Shown here: positions 22,687 to 35,118 of the stretch, in pieces
Layout of the letters: each line of letters opens with the position of its first letter
Position numbering within the stretch: position 1 is the first letter of the stretch
From: Takashimella koratensis
Lineage: Eukaryota > Basidiomycota > Tremellomycetes > Trichosporonales > Tetragoniomycetaceae
NCBI GenBank assembly: GCA_003116875.1
Contig: BCKT01000008.1
Location: 62,001-126,000 of the forward strand
Direction: 5' to 3'
DNA length: 64,000 bases
The notes under the pieces: generated by a model
Told to the model about the DNA's origin: nothing
Databases searched by the model: none
The model's input: only the letters and a program-made list of their open reading frames with translations
Translations under genes and position numbers: made by a program

Positions 22687-25600
22687 ATGGACGCCAAGCT
22701 AGCCGAGGTTCAGATGGAGGACGAGTTGGAGGACAGTAAAATGTTCGTCTGCGACCGGTGCGATAAGCGGTACCACCGGCATGACTACCTCGAGCGACAT
22801 ATGCTGAATCGTGCGTCTCCCCGGCGTCAACATAACACTGCTAACTATGCAACTTAGATGATCGGCCGTCGATGGCTTGCCCCGCCTGTGGGAAAGGCTT
22901 TGCTCGTACTGACGTCTTACGCAAGCATCTTTCCACGGCGTGTAGGGTCCGCGCAGAGGAAGGCGACAAGCCCGAGTACGAGATACCTTTGAAGCGGAAA
23001 CGTGTCGCCCGAAGCAAGACGACGACAGTTTCGAGCGAGCCATCCATCACAACACCGCCTTATGAAGAAGTGGACGAGCTTGAACCTCGAATGGAGGTTG
23101 GCCCGTCAAGTCAACAACATCACCCAATGCCGCTACCGCTCGATCTCAACGTATCGCCCACCAATGTCGAGCCGGTTCTGCTACCCTCCAAACATGGGAT
23201 ACGACCCAGTCCCGCTCGAGCAGGGGCTAGCTTAGACCTCCCCCTCGCACCAGCATTCGCCATGACTCCGGATACACTCAACAATCTCAATTTTAACCAA
23301 CCCTCTCGAGCAGACGGCACAAATACTCTCTCCCTCACAACCCAACAACACGAATCACCGGAACTTGGAGCCAACCCAAGTCCTCAACTAGCTGGAGAGT
23401 TTGCGGCCGCGCCGTCCAACCCAACCAACCACAATATGGATGACCTATTGGCTTGGCTCTTCAACACGCCCACCACGTTCCCCCCGGAAGAGCCCATCAC
23501 ACCAGTTATCACCATGCAACCCTCGGGACCACCCATCGCATCCGTTTCCGCACCCGCGCCGGTGTACACCACCGCTACAGTCGATATGCCCATGGGCATG
23601 CCACAGATGCCGCAGAAAGCCCAGTCGTTTGCTTCCGAACGCCCTCGAATCCAGCCCGCCAAGTCGACTCGCTCTGATTCCGAGCTCAAGGCGCTGCGAG
23701 CACCTCAGCCAGTCCACCCTCTTCCTGTGACTCATCAACCAAACAGCCAACCTTTCCCCCCATTCCCAGACGAGTGGACACGGGGGAACACATGGGCTCT
23801 ACCCCAACCCCGGGAGGTCATTGACGCCGAAAGTCGAAACAAGATGATCGAATTGTTTGATGTAAGTTTTGATGTTGGTCAATGCTGATCTCAGGGTAAC
23901 GCACGCGAAGAGCTCATGTCACCGGCTTTCGGACTGCAACAAATGCGCCTCTACCTCGAAATGTACTTTCTCTACTTTGCGCCATTATACCCAATCATCC
24001 ACCGACCTTCGCTTGGGTACCGCCGCCTTCCGCCCGACCTCTTGCTTACTATGATCTGCATTGGCACGACGTTTGCGGACGACAAGTCTGGCTTCCGGAT
24101 AGCTTCGCGGATTCACAAGAGATTGCGTAACCGTATCTTTGAGGTGGGTCATGAAGAAGCTTTGAGCTGACCCCAGATGGTCGAGGAAGAACCGCGAGCT
24201 AGTCTTGCCAGCTTGCAAACAATCCTACTAATCAACCACTTCTCGCGATCATTCTGTAGCCTCAAGGAGCATGATGTAGCACATGTAAGTCTCTCTGAGT
24301 GCGAATCTGACCGCAGATATTCCATTCTCCTTCTATCATCATGGCGAGGCTCTCCGGGGTCTTTCTTCCAAGGTAGGAGAATCGATTACCTGAGCTGATC
24401 AAAGCTTCTCACGACCTCATATCGGAGCCAACCCGCTGGACCACTGGCTCGAGTGGGTCAGCGAGGAGGAAAGGACCAGAGTTGGGTGGTTTGCCTTCAT
24501 GATGGATACAGAGAATGCCGCGCTGTTCAGGTAAGTTTTCCGCTTGATAGTGCTGACATCAGGCATTATCTCTTGGTAAGATTGGTCATAGATCAAGCTC
24601 ACACCAGGCACACTGCTTCTCACTACAGATTGACTTTCCCTGTGATGACTCCATTTGGGCCGCACACGAGCCCGTCGCTTGGAACCGCGCCCTGCGATCC
24701 GCACCAAGGATGCCGACCTTCCGCAACACGCTTCGTGAGATAGCTGGACGCGGAACCGTGGCTGCCAACATGACTGAAGCGACGATGTGGATCCTGCTAC
24801 ACGGCGTGTTGAGCGTCTCTTGGACACTTCTCTGGCGCGACCTTGGCGACCTGTCTTTCGTGGTGGAAAGCAAAATCACACACTGGAAAGATTCGCTAAG
24901 GCGGGCACTCGCAAGCTGGCGAGAGAGCGTTACCGGCTCGTTTATGCGTAAACAGGCAGCTGGGGATGACGGAATGGACATGCACATTTACTGGGCCGGA
25001 ATCCCTTTTGCCCATCTAGGTAAGCACAAGCTTTATGTCGCTAACTTCGAGGTACCATCTTGCTTTTGAGCGATACCGAGCAGATTCGCATTTTCGCCGG
25101 TGCCTCTAGTAAGTGGGTCGATTTTGCTTGCTAAGCATTAGACATCGCCGGTCGCCCTATCTCGCCGGGAGAATGGAAGGCCGCTGCCCAGTATGTTCAG
25201 TCTTGGGCTAGGTCGCAAGATGGGGCATACAGCTGCTATGCCGCCCTGGAACGTGGGTGCTCTGATTAAGCCAAACTGACTTCAGTCCTCTCACATGTCT
25301 TCCGATGGTCCCATGAGACGCGCTTCCAAACGGCTCTGTCGATTATCCCTTGGTGTTTGGTGAGTGATCTATTGCGACTCCCGCTAACATGTAGTATATT
25401 GCAAGTCGTACGTACAGCTACTAGTCACACTAACCTCAGTCGTTGTATGGGCTTATTCCTCCGTGTTGGACGGGGCCGACCGCCTCATCGAACCGTATAT
25501 CATCCCCGTGCCCTCGGAAGCATCTGCAAACTATCCAAGCGTAAAAATAGAGCCATCGCTGGCTCGACGGGACGCATTAGCCTACCTCGCGAGGATGTCC

Positions 25601-25756
25601 ATCTGTACCCATCCGTTTGACCTCCCCGATGTCGAAGGAAAGAACAAATGCGCGGGTGTCATCGCGTACACCGCACACCTGGCGGGAACATTGGGGCGCG
25701 GTGTGATGGATGAGAGTCGGAAAGTGCTACTGGGTTTGCTCACTGAGCATTTGTAA
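22687..25756 (+). CDS. C2H2 zinc-finger transcription factor with fungal-specific domain
   Basis: Thirteen exons (22687-22810, 22858-23861, 23895-24143, 24177-24284, 24317-24372, 24405-24530, 24563-24575, 24629-25019, 25052-25108, 25142-25252, 25286-25359, 25395-25407, 25440-25756) give 880 residues. Two C2H2 fingers sit at residues 20-70: FVCDRCDKRYHRHDYLERHMLNH and ACPACGKGFARTDVLRKH with a closing Cys. A basic stretch PLKRKRVARSK follows, then about 250 residues of Pro/Ser/Thr-rich linker. The C-terminal half is a PF04082-type domain (YFLYFAPLYPIIHRPSL). Two exons are only 13 nt. It is near the transporters at 25.8-29.4 kb and may control them. Confidence 0.9.
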
Positions 25757-25787
25757 TATCATGTTGTATCATAATGCCTCTACAATG

Positions 25788-27273
25788 CTACTCTGATGTT
25801 AATCGCCTCTTTTTCTTTTCATCGAAGATGAGACCTAAGAGGGACAGGGATGCAGCGGCCATAAGAGCAGATACCAGCAAAGTGAGGTGCCAGTAGTTCT
25901 GAGGTAGCAATTTCATGGACGACGGAATGAGGAGGCCGGCAAGTGGTGTTCCAATCAATGTGGCCATTCCGCGAGCCATGTAGAGAAAGCCGTTGACACT
26001 GGCAAAGTTGGCGGGTCCAAACAGTTCGACGATCGAAGATGGGAACAGGGATGTGTATGGACTGGCAAAAACGCCATAGGCGACCGAATACGTGATGAAT
26101 AGTCCTCGACTGACCTCGCCACTTTGAGAGAGGTTGGAAGGAAGCCAAAAGGCGAGGGTGACGATTGAACTGAGAGTTGTGACGACGAAGATAGTGTTGA
26201 TGGAGCCATAACGATCGGCGATGATGCCAATGAAAGGTTTGCTTAAGGCATTGCAAGCGTTGTTGACGGAGATGAAGTTGGCGCCCTGAGCTGCGCTGTA
26301 CCCAAGAGTCTTTGCGTATGTAGCGAAGAAAAAAATGGGAGCGTAATATGCCGCCGATTGAAACGAGGTACCGAGGAGATGGATGGCGAACGCACGCGTT
26401 TTGGCGATTCGCCAGTTGACCAAGGGAAACTTCCACAACGAATAGTACCACGGCTGTGCCTGACGGGCCTGCTCAGAAACCAACCGCGCCTTTGACACGG
26501 GGTCCCATTTAAGGACCATCCCTGCCAGGATAATTACGATAGCTGCCAAAGCTCCAGAGATCCGGAGCCCATTGCGAAACCCGACGCGATCGACCAACGC
26601 GGAGATTGCCGGCGCCCAAACGAGTCCACCCACACCCGTTCCGGATAGAATGATACCCATGGCCAAACCGCGACGGGGACCAAACCAAGTCGGAGCGATG
26701 GTTACGGCGGGGACATAGGAGAGACCGATGCCGATGCCCATAAGAAGGCCCTGGAACAGGATGAATTGCCACAACTGGTTGCTGTAGCTTGCGAGGACAC
26801 TTGAAACGCCATACACGATGCCACCGACAGCGATGATGATTCTTGGCGAAAATTGCCGGGTCCAACCTGACGCGAATGGCGCCAAAATTGTCATAAACGC
26901 TACGGAGAGTGTCCCGATGAGATCGATGGCCGCAGAAGACGCCCCGGTGAATGGAGTATCTGGTTGTTTGGCGTATTGTTCGTACAACTCTTGATAAACG
27001 CCCCAAGCGAAATTGGTGCCGCAGGCGGTGAAGACGACAACGAAACATGCTATGCAGGTAATGATCGCTCGGCTGGAGGTTAGGACGAATTCAAAAAGGA
27101 GCCACTTACAGGTCGGAGCTTCTGTCGACGACCGGAGCCTCGGTACCACTCCCCCGTTCAGGAACCTCTGGTCCGTGCAGAGATCGTTGTGATCCGAGTT
27201 GGCTCTCATTGACGCTGTGAGGGACAGAAAGTTCGATCTGCTCCGCAGACGAAAACGTTGTTGGAGTGGACAT
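25788..27273 (-). CDS. MFS transporter, monocarboxylate-porter type
   Basis: Two exons (27110-27273, 25788-27072) give 482 residues with 12 predicted membrane segments. After a polar 55-residue N-tail comes TNFAWGVYQELYEQY, then a long VGGIVYGVSSVLASYSNQLWQFILFQGLLMGIGIG-type stretch, YVPAVTIAPTWFGPRRGLAMGII and IGIIADRYGSI. This layout is that of the fungal MCT/MCH branch of the major facilitator family (riboflavin, monocarboxylate or unknown acids). The tail is basic (DEKKKRRLTSE). It lies in tandem with the sugar-type transporter upstream. The substrate is unknown. Confidence 0.88.
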
Positions 27274-27313
27274 GGTGGGCGTTGGAGTGGTGACAACCCC
27301 GCTCCCTACGTAG

Positions 27314-27320
27314 ATTTATA
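27314..27320 (-). promoter_or_regulatory. TATA box of the monocarboxylate-type transporter
   Basis: The reverse strand reads TATAAAT about 41-47 bp upstream of the ATG at 27273. A few bases further upstream is a CGG-N6-CCG inverted triplet (27327-27338), a pattern bound by Zn2Cys6 dimers. Confidence 0.6.
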
Positions 27321-27521
27321 GCATTCTTCGGGAGATTCCGGAGACCCCTCGGCTCGACGAAATCCACCTGACTTTCCGGCTAAGAGCGGCCTGGTTTCGG
27401 GGCTATCGGCAAATCATTCCGATGTATTTGAAACGGCGGCGAATTGCGATCCGCAACAGGGAATTCATTCAAGCGACTACTACAAGCAGTCCTCAGCACT
27501 ACTAGAGCGCACACCGATTCT

Positions 27522-29428
27522 TTAGACTCTCTCAACCATCTCAACCTGACCCTTGTCGCCTTCCTTGCTTATTTCCTCGACCGATCGAAACGCCTCGGTA
27601 CCAACGATGAGTCGAACAATCTCATTGTGCGCCACCCTCTCTTCACCAGCGGTGTGCTGACCGAAAATCGCGTCGAGCTCTTCTAGCGTCTTGCCCTTGG
27701 TCTCGGGGCAGATCCAAAGCGTCCACGCGAGCGAGGCAAGCGAAAAGGCGCCGAAGAAGATGAAGGTGCCGAAGCCCGCTCCCTGAATCATAGGCGGCGT
27801 GATAAGACCCTTTCAATCAGCGAGGCCTTTGGTCTTAGCTCACAATAATGAAGTTGAACAACCAGTTGCAGCAAGTGGTGATTGCCACGCCTTTGGCTCG
27901 ACGAGAGGAAGAATGAACCTCGGCGGCTGTCGTTAGCGCCATTCAAAATCTAAGACTTACGCATCGCCCAAGGGACAGGAGACCAGCCGACACCAAAGGA
28001 GAACATGAAGAACAAGATGAACGCTACTCCAGTCCACGCCGCAGCTGGGTGGTCGGCCCATTGACCGTTAAACTTGCCAATGATACCAGCGACGATGAAG
28101 TGAGCGCAAGTGTTGCCGATGGATCCGAAGATGAGAGGGGGCTTGCGGCCGACACGGTCGAGCATGAAAAACGCCGAGCAAGTGGCGACCATTTGAGTGA
28201 CATTCAGCACTCCCGACATGGTGATTTGCATGCTCGAATCGAGGCCGAGTTGCTCAAAAAGCGTTGGCGAGTAGTAGATGAGCTGGGGTTAGTTACGCTA
28301 CGTACTTAAGACTTACAGCGTTGATACCCTGGAATTGCTGGAAGACCATGAGCATGACTCCGACCATGGTTCTCTTGATAATGCCGGGGCTGAACATGTC
28401 CACCCAGGCAATCGCCTCCAGCTTGAGCTCTGCCCCAAAGGACCCGTCCTGGAGAGATGGGTGCTTGTTGACGACGACTTCACGAGAGCGCACCGCCTCT
28501 GCTCGAATAGTGATCCACTCGGCCTGAACGCGAGCATCCTCGACAGGAAGACCACGAAGACGGCTGAGAGACGTCAACGCGTCGTCGTCGCGTCCAACTT
28601 GAATGAGCCAGCGGGGCGAGAATGGAAGTCGCCACAGACCGATGCCGAGAAGGATGACTGGAGCAATTTGAATAAGGAAAGGCAGGCGGAACGACCAGTC
28701 GCTCGGAATGTGTTGAGTGCCAACGGTGATGTAAAACATGATCACGATACCAATGACGATTGTGGAACCTTCGAGGGCGAGGAAAGCGCCGCGAACGTTG
28801 GGTGGGGCGATCTCGGAAATGTACATTGGTGCCGTGCTAGACAAGATACCAACGCCGACACCACCGATGAAGCGACCGACGACCAGCTGAGCAAACGAAA
28901 AAGCCGAGGTTTGAATGACGGAACCAATGACAAACCAGATTGCGCCGACACCGATGCTTCCTTTACGAGACCACTTGTCCGCCATGAAACCGGACTGAAT
29001 GGCGCCGATGAAAGCGCCAAGCTCAAGGAGACCAGTCATCACACTGATGTTAGCTATTGTGGCAGCGCGTGCTCACCCTTTGTTGAGGCCCGCAGATGAC
29101 GAAACAGTGGTGTCCACAGAGGGGAACTGCTTCAAAAATTGTGGCATAACGTAGACGATGGAAAGGATGCCTTGGTCGAAACCGAAAAGCAAACCGCCCA
29201 TACATGCGCAGAATGCCGCCGCAAAGACAATGGGGTTTGCGAAAACGTCCTTGAGGCCTGATGTCATCAGTTTATGTTACCAAAAAAAGACTCACCGCTA
29301 CCACCCAAAGAGTCGGCAAGCATCTGCGGGTCCTCGACATAACGAAGGGTGTCTTCGTGAAGAGTAATGCCCATCGATTGGAGGGACTTGATGTGCTCAC
29401 GGTCGGGTGGGTGAGATGATTTGGCCAT
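27522..29428 (-). CDS. MFS sugar transporter
   Basis: Six exons (29296-29428, 29077-29257, 28317-29043, 27961-28282, 27844-27926, 27522-27809) give 577 residues with 12 membrane segments. Sugar-porter signatures are GLLFGFDQGILS, DKWSRKGSIGVGA (RKGS in place of RRP/K), VGRFIGGVGVGILSSTAPMYISEIAPPNVRG-type region, FSPRWLI (PESPRWL variant), VFQQFQGINALIYYSPTLF, LDRVGRKPP and FGVGWSPVPWAM then PAEVHSS. The C-terminus has CPETKGKTLEELDAIFG. It resembles fungal quinate/lactose-type permeases. It is divergent from the flavin monooxygenase gene with 324 bp between starts. Confidence 0.93.
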
Positions 29429-29752
29429 AATGTGGATGCGGTGTGGAGAGATGCGGGGCTCAGTCGGGGTCGATTGATCCTTTTTATGCAATTCAGACAA
29501 CCACTTCTTACCGGCGCCGACGGGTACCAACCGGGTCAACGTGTCACGCGGTATTTCAATCCGGGGATTCGCCGGCGGAGATGTCCCGGAGGTGCACCGG
29601 TCTTAAATACATCCGATTGTGGGTCTGATTTCGCCTGTGAGTCGTTCCGATAACTTCTCCGGGATGACAGATATCAGCCTGCTCCATAGGATACATAGCG
29701 CTCTTAGGCACCCTCGACATCGACCCATAGACACCCAACTAGCAACACCAAC
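29429..29752. promoter_or_regulatory. divergent promoter, sugar transporter / flavin monooxygenase
   Basis: A 324-bp region with a cluster of CGG/CCG triplets at 29548-29602, including CGG-N9-CCG, CGG-N7-CCG and overlapping CCGGCGG. Such triplets are half-sites for Zn2Cys6 regulators, one of which is encoded at 31848-34903. A TATA-like GCATAAAAAGG lies on the minus strand near 29479-29489, toward the transporter. Confidence 0.5.
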
Positions 29753-31790
29753 ATGTCTCCCATTGCGATTCAAGACGCTCACGACGTGGTCGCTCCGACC
29801 TTCGCCAAGGCGCGAGCGCCACTTCCCGACCATGGCGAGCCGGTCAAGCCCGACTACATGTACAAATTCAAATACCAGCATGCTCTTCCGACGACCAACG
29901 ACGTTGGCAGGGCTATTCCCGACGAGGTTGATCCGAAAGACGTGGCTCAGGAGGTCGTTACCAGCTTGTCCCAAATCTTCGCTGCGGGTGACGCCAAGGC
30001 GTTTAGCGAGCTTTTCCTAAAGCATGGTGGGTTCAGCGATCTGACGGTGCTGACCGCAGGGGTGTGGCGGGACAGGGCAGTCATCACATGGGACTACCGC
30101 ACATTCAACTTTCAGACCGCAATTCTTAAAGCGGCGACCGACTTGTTCCCGAGGACCACCATCTCAAAGCTCACTTTGACTGAGCCTTTCCCGACTGTCG
30201 AGAAGCCCTACGCCGACCTCGCTTTCGTTCAGGCGCACATCGCCTTTGAGACTGAGATCGCGGGCGGTTCCGGCTTGGTCACGATCGTCAACACCGAGGA
30301 CGGTTGGAAGATCTGGACCCTCAACACGGCTATCGAGAGCTTGCACGGGTTCCCAGAGCTTCCGGAACGTGACGGTCACATGACCGGCCCACACTCGTGG
30401 CAGGACCAACGTGTTATCGATAACCAGCTGGAGGGGGTTGAGCCAGAGGTTTTGATCGTTGGCGGTGGGCAAAAGTGAGTTCAACGGATTACTAAAGCTG
30501 ACTTTAAGCGGTCTCATGCTCGCCGCTCGACTCAAGGCATTGGGAGTCTCTGCCCTCGTAATCGAACGCAACAGCCGCATTGGCGACAATTGGAGAGGCA
30601 GGTACGAGGCGCTGTCGCTTCACCTTCCACACTGGGCCGACCACTTTGCCTACATGCCCTACCCTCAGCACTGGCCCATGTACTGCCCGGCTGCCAAACT
30701 TGGTGACTGGTTCGAGTGGTACGTCAGTGCTCTCGAGCTCGATGTCTGGACTGGTGCCTCCGTCCAGAACTGCCAACAGTCTGCCGATGGCAAGTGGACC
30801 GTCGAGGTCAAATCGGCAAAGGGCTCCAGGATTTTCAGACCAAACCAGCTGGTGAGTTCAGTTCTGGCTTGCCTGACACTCAGGTGATGGCAACTTCGCT
30901 CGCAGGAGTCCCCTACTCCCCCACCATTCCTGGCCGCGAAATTTTCAAGGGAACCGTCCGCCACTCCACCGAGCACGACTCGTCCCGCGAGTGGGTTGGC
31001 AAGAAAGTGCTCGTTGTGGGTACCTCTTCCTCCGGCTTCGACACCGCCTACGACTTTTCTCGTCGAGGTATCGACGTAACCATACTCCAGAGGTCCCCGA
31101 CGTACATCATGTCCCTTACCCACTCTGTCCCTCGAATCCTCTCCCTCTACAAGCCAGTCAACGGCAAGCGTCCGGATATCGATGTGGCGGACCGAATCGC
31201 ATATGGAACCCCGCTGGGACCGATGGAAGAGATGGGTCTCCGCCTCGGAAAGGAGCTGACCGAGCTCGACTACGATCTCCTCGCCGGGATGGAAGCACGA
31301 GGTTTCAAGACTTGGCGTGGGCAGCGCTCCACGTCGACCCAGACCCTGGGTTTCACTAAGAACGGCGGGTTTTNTTTTGATGCTGGAGCGTGCAAGGAGA
31401 TTATCAACGGCAACATCAAGGTGGAGCAGGGCCACATTGACCAGTGAGTCAAATGTCTCGACATCGCTAAGATACAGCTTCACACAAGACCGAGTGGTAC
31501 TCGACGGCGACAGGGAGAAAGAGTTCGATCTCGTCGTCCTCGCTACCGGGTTTTCTAACACTATCGACTCTGTGAAGCGTACTCTCGGCGAGGACGTGGC
31601 CAGTCGGTGCAAGCCCATTTGGGGCATGGATGAGGAAGGTGAACTCAACTCGGCTTGGCGTGACAATGGTGTGCCCAACCTCTGGATCATGGTTGGGACT
31701 CTCCAGGCTGCCCGCTACCACTCCAAGAAGGTGGCTCTTCGTATCAAGGCTAGACTTGAAGGTATTGAGCCCAAGCCGTACCTTGTATAA
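29753..31790 (+). CDS. flavin-containing monooxygenase with N-terminal NTF2-like domain
   Basis: Four exons (29753-30474, 30509-30851, 30884-31443, 31478-31790) give 645 residues. The first 200 residues look like a SnoaL/NTF2-like domain (DAKAFSELFLKHGGFSDLTVL). A Rossmann FAD site follows, EVLIVGGGQNGLMLAARLK, then the second nucleotide site KVLVVGTSSSGFDTAYD. Between them lies FKGTVRHSTEHD, a variant of the FMO/BVMO fingerprint FxGxxxHxxxW that lacks the Trp. LVVLATGFSN is the ATG motif. It probably oxidises a small organic molecule with NADPH and O2. Base 31374 is N, so one codon is unresolved, but the frame is kept. Confidence 0.92.
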
Positions 31791-31847
31791 CTTAGAATTG
31801 TTGTCTTTGAAAAGAATGCATATCGTTTCCATGGCACAAACAGACTT

Positions 31848-34800
31848 TTAAATGTCACGGAACAGATTATCATCGGCCGGGAAGTCTGCGAAGAAATTCC
31901 ACCACTCCAGGGACTGCTGTCAGCGCGGAACAACTCTGACTTACACTCCCATCGCCTTGAGCAAAAGGATCTTGAGAAGTTGGCGTGGGGTCCCAAAATT
32001 GACTGAGCTGGAAAGTGTAAGTGGGAGTCGGGAGGAGGCCTTACCAAAGAGTCGGCAGAGATGTCAAAGGTGACGTTGCCAGTGGAAGGTGGCGCATTGG
32101 AACCCGATCCGGACACTCCCGTGCCCGACGTGCTTTGATTCGAGGGGGTAGATCCTGATTGAATCGTGCTCGTTTTTTGTAGGCCCTGACCAGCCCTCTC
32201 AATAAGCTTGGTTCTCCAACCGAGGATCTCAACATCGTCGTCGTCAGACCCAGGTTGATCGTCTGTCTGCTCCGGGGTTTGAGACATTTTGACTCCCGCT
32301 TTCTGGCGCAATCGAAGCAACCATTGTAGATTCTTGACCATTCGAGGGGAGTTGCGGTTTTGAACGACCGAGCTGTAGAGGGTGATCGTAGTGTCCACCA
32401 ATGACAACGCAAATGTTGCCATCGAGTTACGTGGGTTCTTCAAGACGAGCGTCGCCATGCATGCGGCGGCGTTGAAAGTGTGGAACTAAAGTCAGCTCAT
32501 AGGAACTTGGGTACCTACCCAGATCCACCAATGCCGAGCAGCAGCTTGAGGAAAGGCGTTGAAGACGTTGTGGGCGATGACTATGATTGCCTATTTGTAA
32601 GCTCAGGTGTTCACGCAGAACTCACGTTGCACCGCTCTACCACCGATAAATACGACAGGCCGTAAACATCTCTGGCGGGTTCCTGCGGCGAACTATGCAT
32701 CGCGCGGGCAAAGTATGGACGGTGCAGGAAGATGAAGGACTCTGAGATGTTCATCTCGAGCGTGAATTGCTTCTTGTCAGCGAGAGTTACAAGCGAACTC
32801 ACTTGGAACGTAAGTTGCAGGTCGCGTTTGTTCATCGGAGGCGAAGCACGCGTGGCCGCATCTGGGTCGGGATAGATTGAGGGCAAAGCACTCAGAACTG
32901 GCCGACAGCGCAGATGATAGGGGACGTTGCGTTCAAATTCGCATCTGAGTGTCAACTACAGCGATATCACGAATCTTACAGCTCGGCATGTAGCGCTTCC
33001 ACGTGTGAGTATGGGTGTGGCCGAACCCGTAAAGTATGATCGTAAATCCTGAATGTCAGAAGAGCAACAACAGCTGTTTACTTGTGGGAAAATGTCGAAA
33101 GCTCAAACTTTTTTCGGAAAAACGTCTCCAAGTCGTCGAGATTATCGCTGAGAGTTGGGAAAACCGTGTCGATATAGTCGGGGTGAACGGTTCCGCCTCT
33201 GCCCATTAGTAACGAGAACAAGTATAATACGTACGGTCGACTGAAGCAATTGGATGTCATCACGTCGGTGTGATGAACCTCCCAAAACACCTGACTGACA
33301 AGTCAGATCACATCGTTGTTATGACCTACCGCCGCTCCTGGATCGATTCTTTGCTGAGATTCCATCGTTCTCCGTCGCGATGTAAGCCCATTGCATTCGC
33401 CATCCGAGTGGTCAGTCCCCACAACGGCCAGGCAGAATCGGCGTTCTTTCCAGTGTCCAGCGACCTAAAATAAGCACGAGTTTACCTTCAGTCGTACAAT
33501 TGTAGATGTGACATGATCAGCTATTGTCAGCAAACATCAACAGCGAGGACCTACCAAGGTTTGCACTGCTGCGATTGTGTGATTCGCCATGAAATCGCCT
33601 TTCGCAAGGCAAGTCTTCGACATCGCCAAATACTCTTCAGAAGAAGAATCGTCCGCTGCGAGCTCCAGGTTGTAATACGAGCCCATGGCTAAGACAATGT
33701 AGAGCAACGCTAGGTCGTCCGGTCGCACTTGTTTGCTTGTGACTGGGCCCTTGGCCAACTCTTCATAAACGTGATCAAGAATACGTTCGACAAGGGTACG
33801 AGGAGCCGGGTTGAAACTAAGACTGTTAGTGAAATCTTTCGGTGCACTCACTGCCACGCAAATTGTCGAAAGTAGCAGTCGACCAGGACTTTTGCGTCTG
33901 CCTTGCGTGGTAGGAACGACAAGAGACTGGCAGTTGATATACTACTCGAAGCGATGTTGAAAGGGAAAGCAACTTTGCCAACGGTGTCTTCCACTCGAGA
34001 CCATGGTGTTCGGTCTTCAGAAGGAGAAGGCGCTCGCGACATGATTGGTGGAGTGACATCTCCTTGTTGCTGACTCATCAGCCCAACGTTGGAATGATAC
34101 TGACATGCTTGAGCCACTCGCTACCGGCAGTCCCACCAAGGTACCTTGATCGTCCCGACTGGGAAATCATTAGTGTTCCAAAGTTTTGCTCTTCAGAGAC
34201 GTCATGCGGGGAGAGTGTGACCGAGGGCGGGGCTTGAGGTGGGAGAGGGTGTGTCGATAGGTCGAAGTTTGTCGTTGGGAGATGAGAGAAAGAAAGAAGC
34301 GACTCCACAGCTTCCGCACCAGAAGGGAGAGACTGATGGTGCTCTGTTTGGCTCTGAGAGGTGGATTGCTGCAGGCTCGACGACTTTGGCGAGGCGAAGA
34401 TCAACTGATCGCGTGGAAGAGGGCTGCGTTGATCCGATCCGACTCTTTCGGAGCTAGGCGCGGCCGCAGGTGGAGGCGTGGTCGAGAATGGTGTTTGGAT
34501 ACCATTCTGGTCCAAAAGCTGCTCCAGGAGGCGAACTTTGGCTTGAAGGTCCATTGACCCCGATGGCCTACCGTCAGAGTGGGGCAGACGCACAACTTAC
34601 ATTGTCCCCATCCTGACAGGAGTCTCGGTGAGGGAAGCCTTGCACAATTCGGGGCATTCACGCTGCACACAGCTTCCACAGGGATCTGAAGCAGCTCAGT
34701 ACGCCGCTGTTCACCAGTACTTACCTTGCCTATCACACTTCATCTTGAGCCGGCGACATTCTTATGCTGGTCAGGGAACACCCAATTGCAAACTCACCAG

Positions 34801-34903
34801 CGCAGCTGAAGCGAGGCCGTTGTTTGCGTTTCTTTCGCGGCCGGAAGTCCGTATCATTTTGAGAGGTGTGTGCGGGGTCCATCTCCGGTGCTAGGGGGTT
34901 CAT
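31848..34903 (-). CDS. Zn2Cys6 transcription factor with fungal-specific domain
   Basis: I spliced about 17 short exons in phase, starting at ATG 34903 and ending at TAA 31848-31850. The binuclear cluster spans the first three exons: FSCAECRRLKMKCDRQ then DPCGSCVQRECPELC, preceded by RPRKKRKQRPR. A linker coil (LQAKVRLLEQLL) follows. The regulatory domain has VDCYFRQFAW, LYIVLAMGSYYNLEL, WGLTTRMANAMGLHRDGERWN and RRQVFWEVHHTDVM. The protein ends DNLFRDI. One intron needs a gtacga donor (about 33 nt), since the next GT (gtaaac) would retain an in-frame TGA. It is convergent with the monooxygenase and probably regulates the adjacent genes. Confidence 0.88.
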
Positions 34904-35118
34904 GGTGATGATAATGATACGAGTTGATGAAAGCTCAAGTCATGGACATAAGTCAAAGTGACACAGAAGAAGCGGATCGCAAACAGTAGGTGATTCAAGC
35001 CGATATATGTCCGGAAGCCCAGGGTAGCCGGCTTTTTCTCTGTTCCCTCCGGAGGTCACGTCATGCCATTGGGAATTCATACAGCCAAGGTAGGAAATAA
35101 GTACAGAATTGATCCCGG

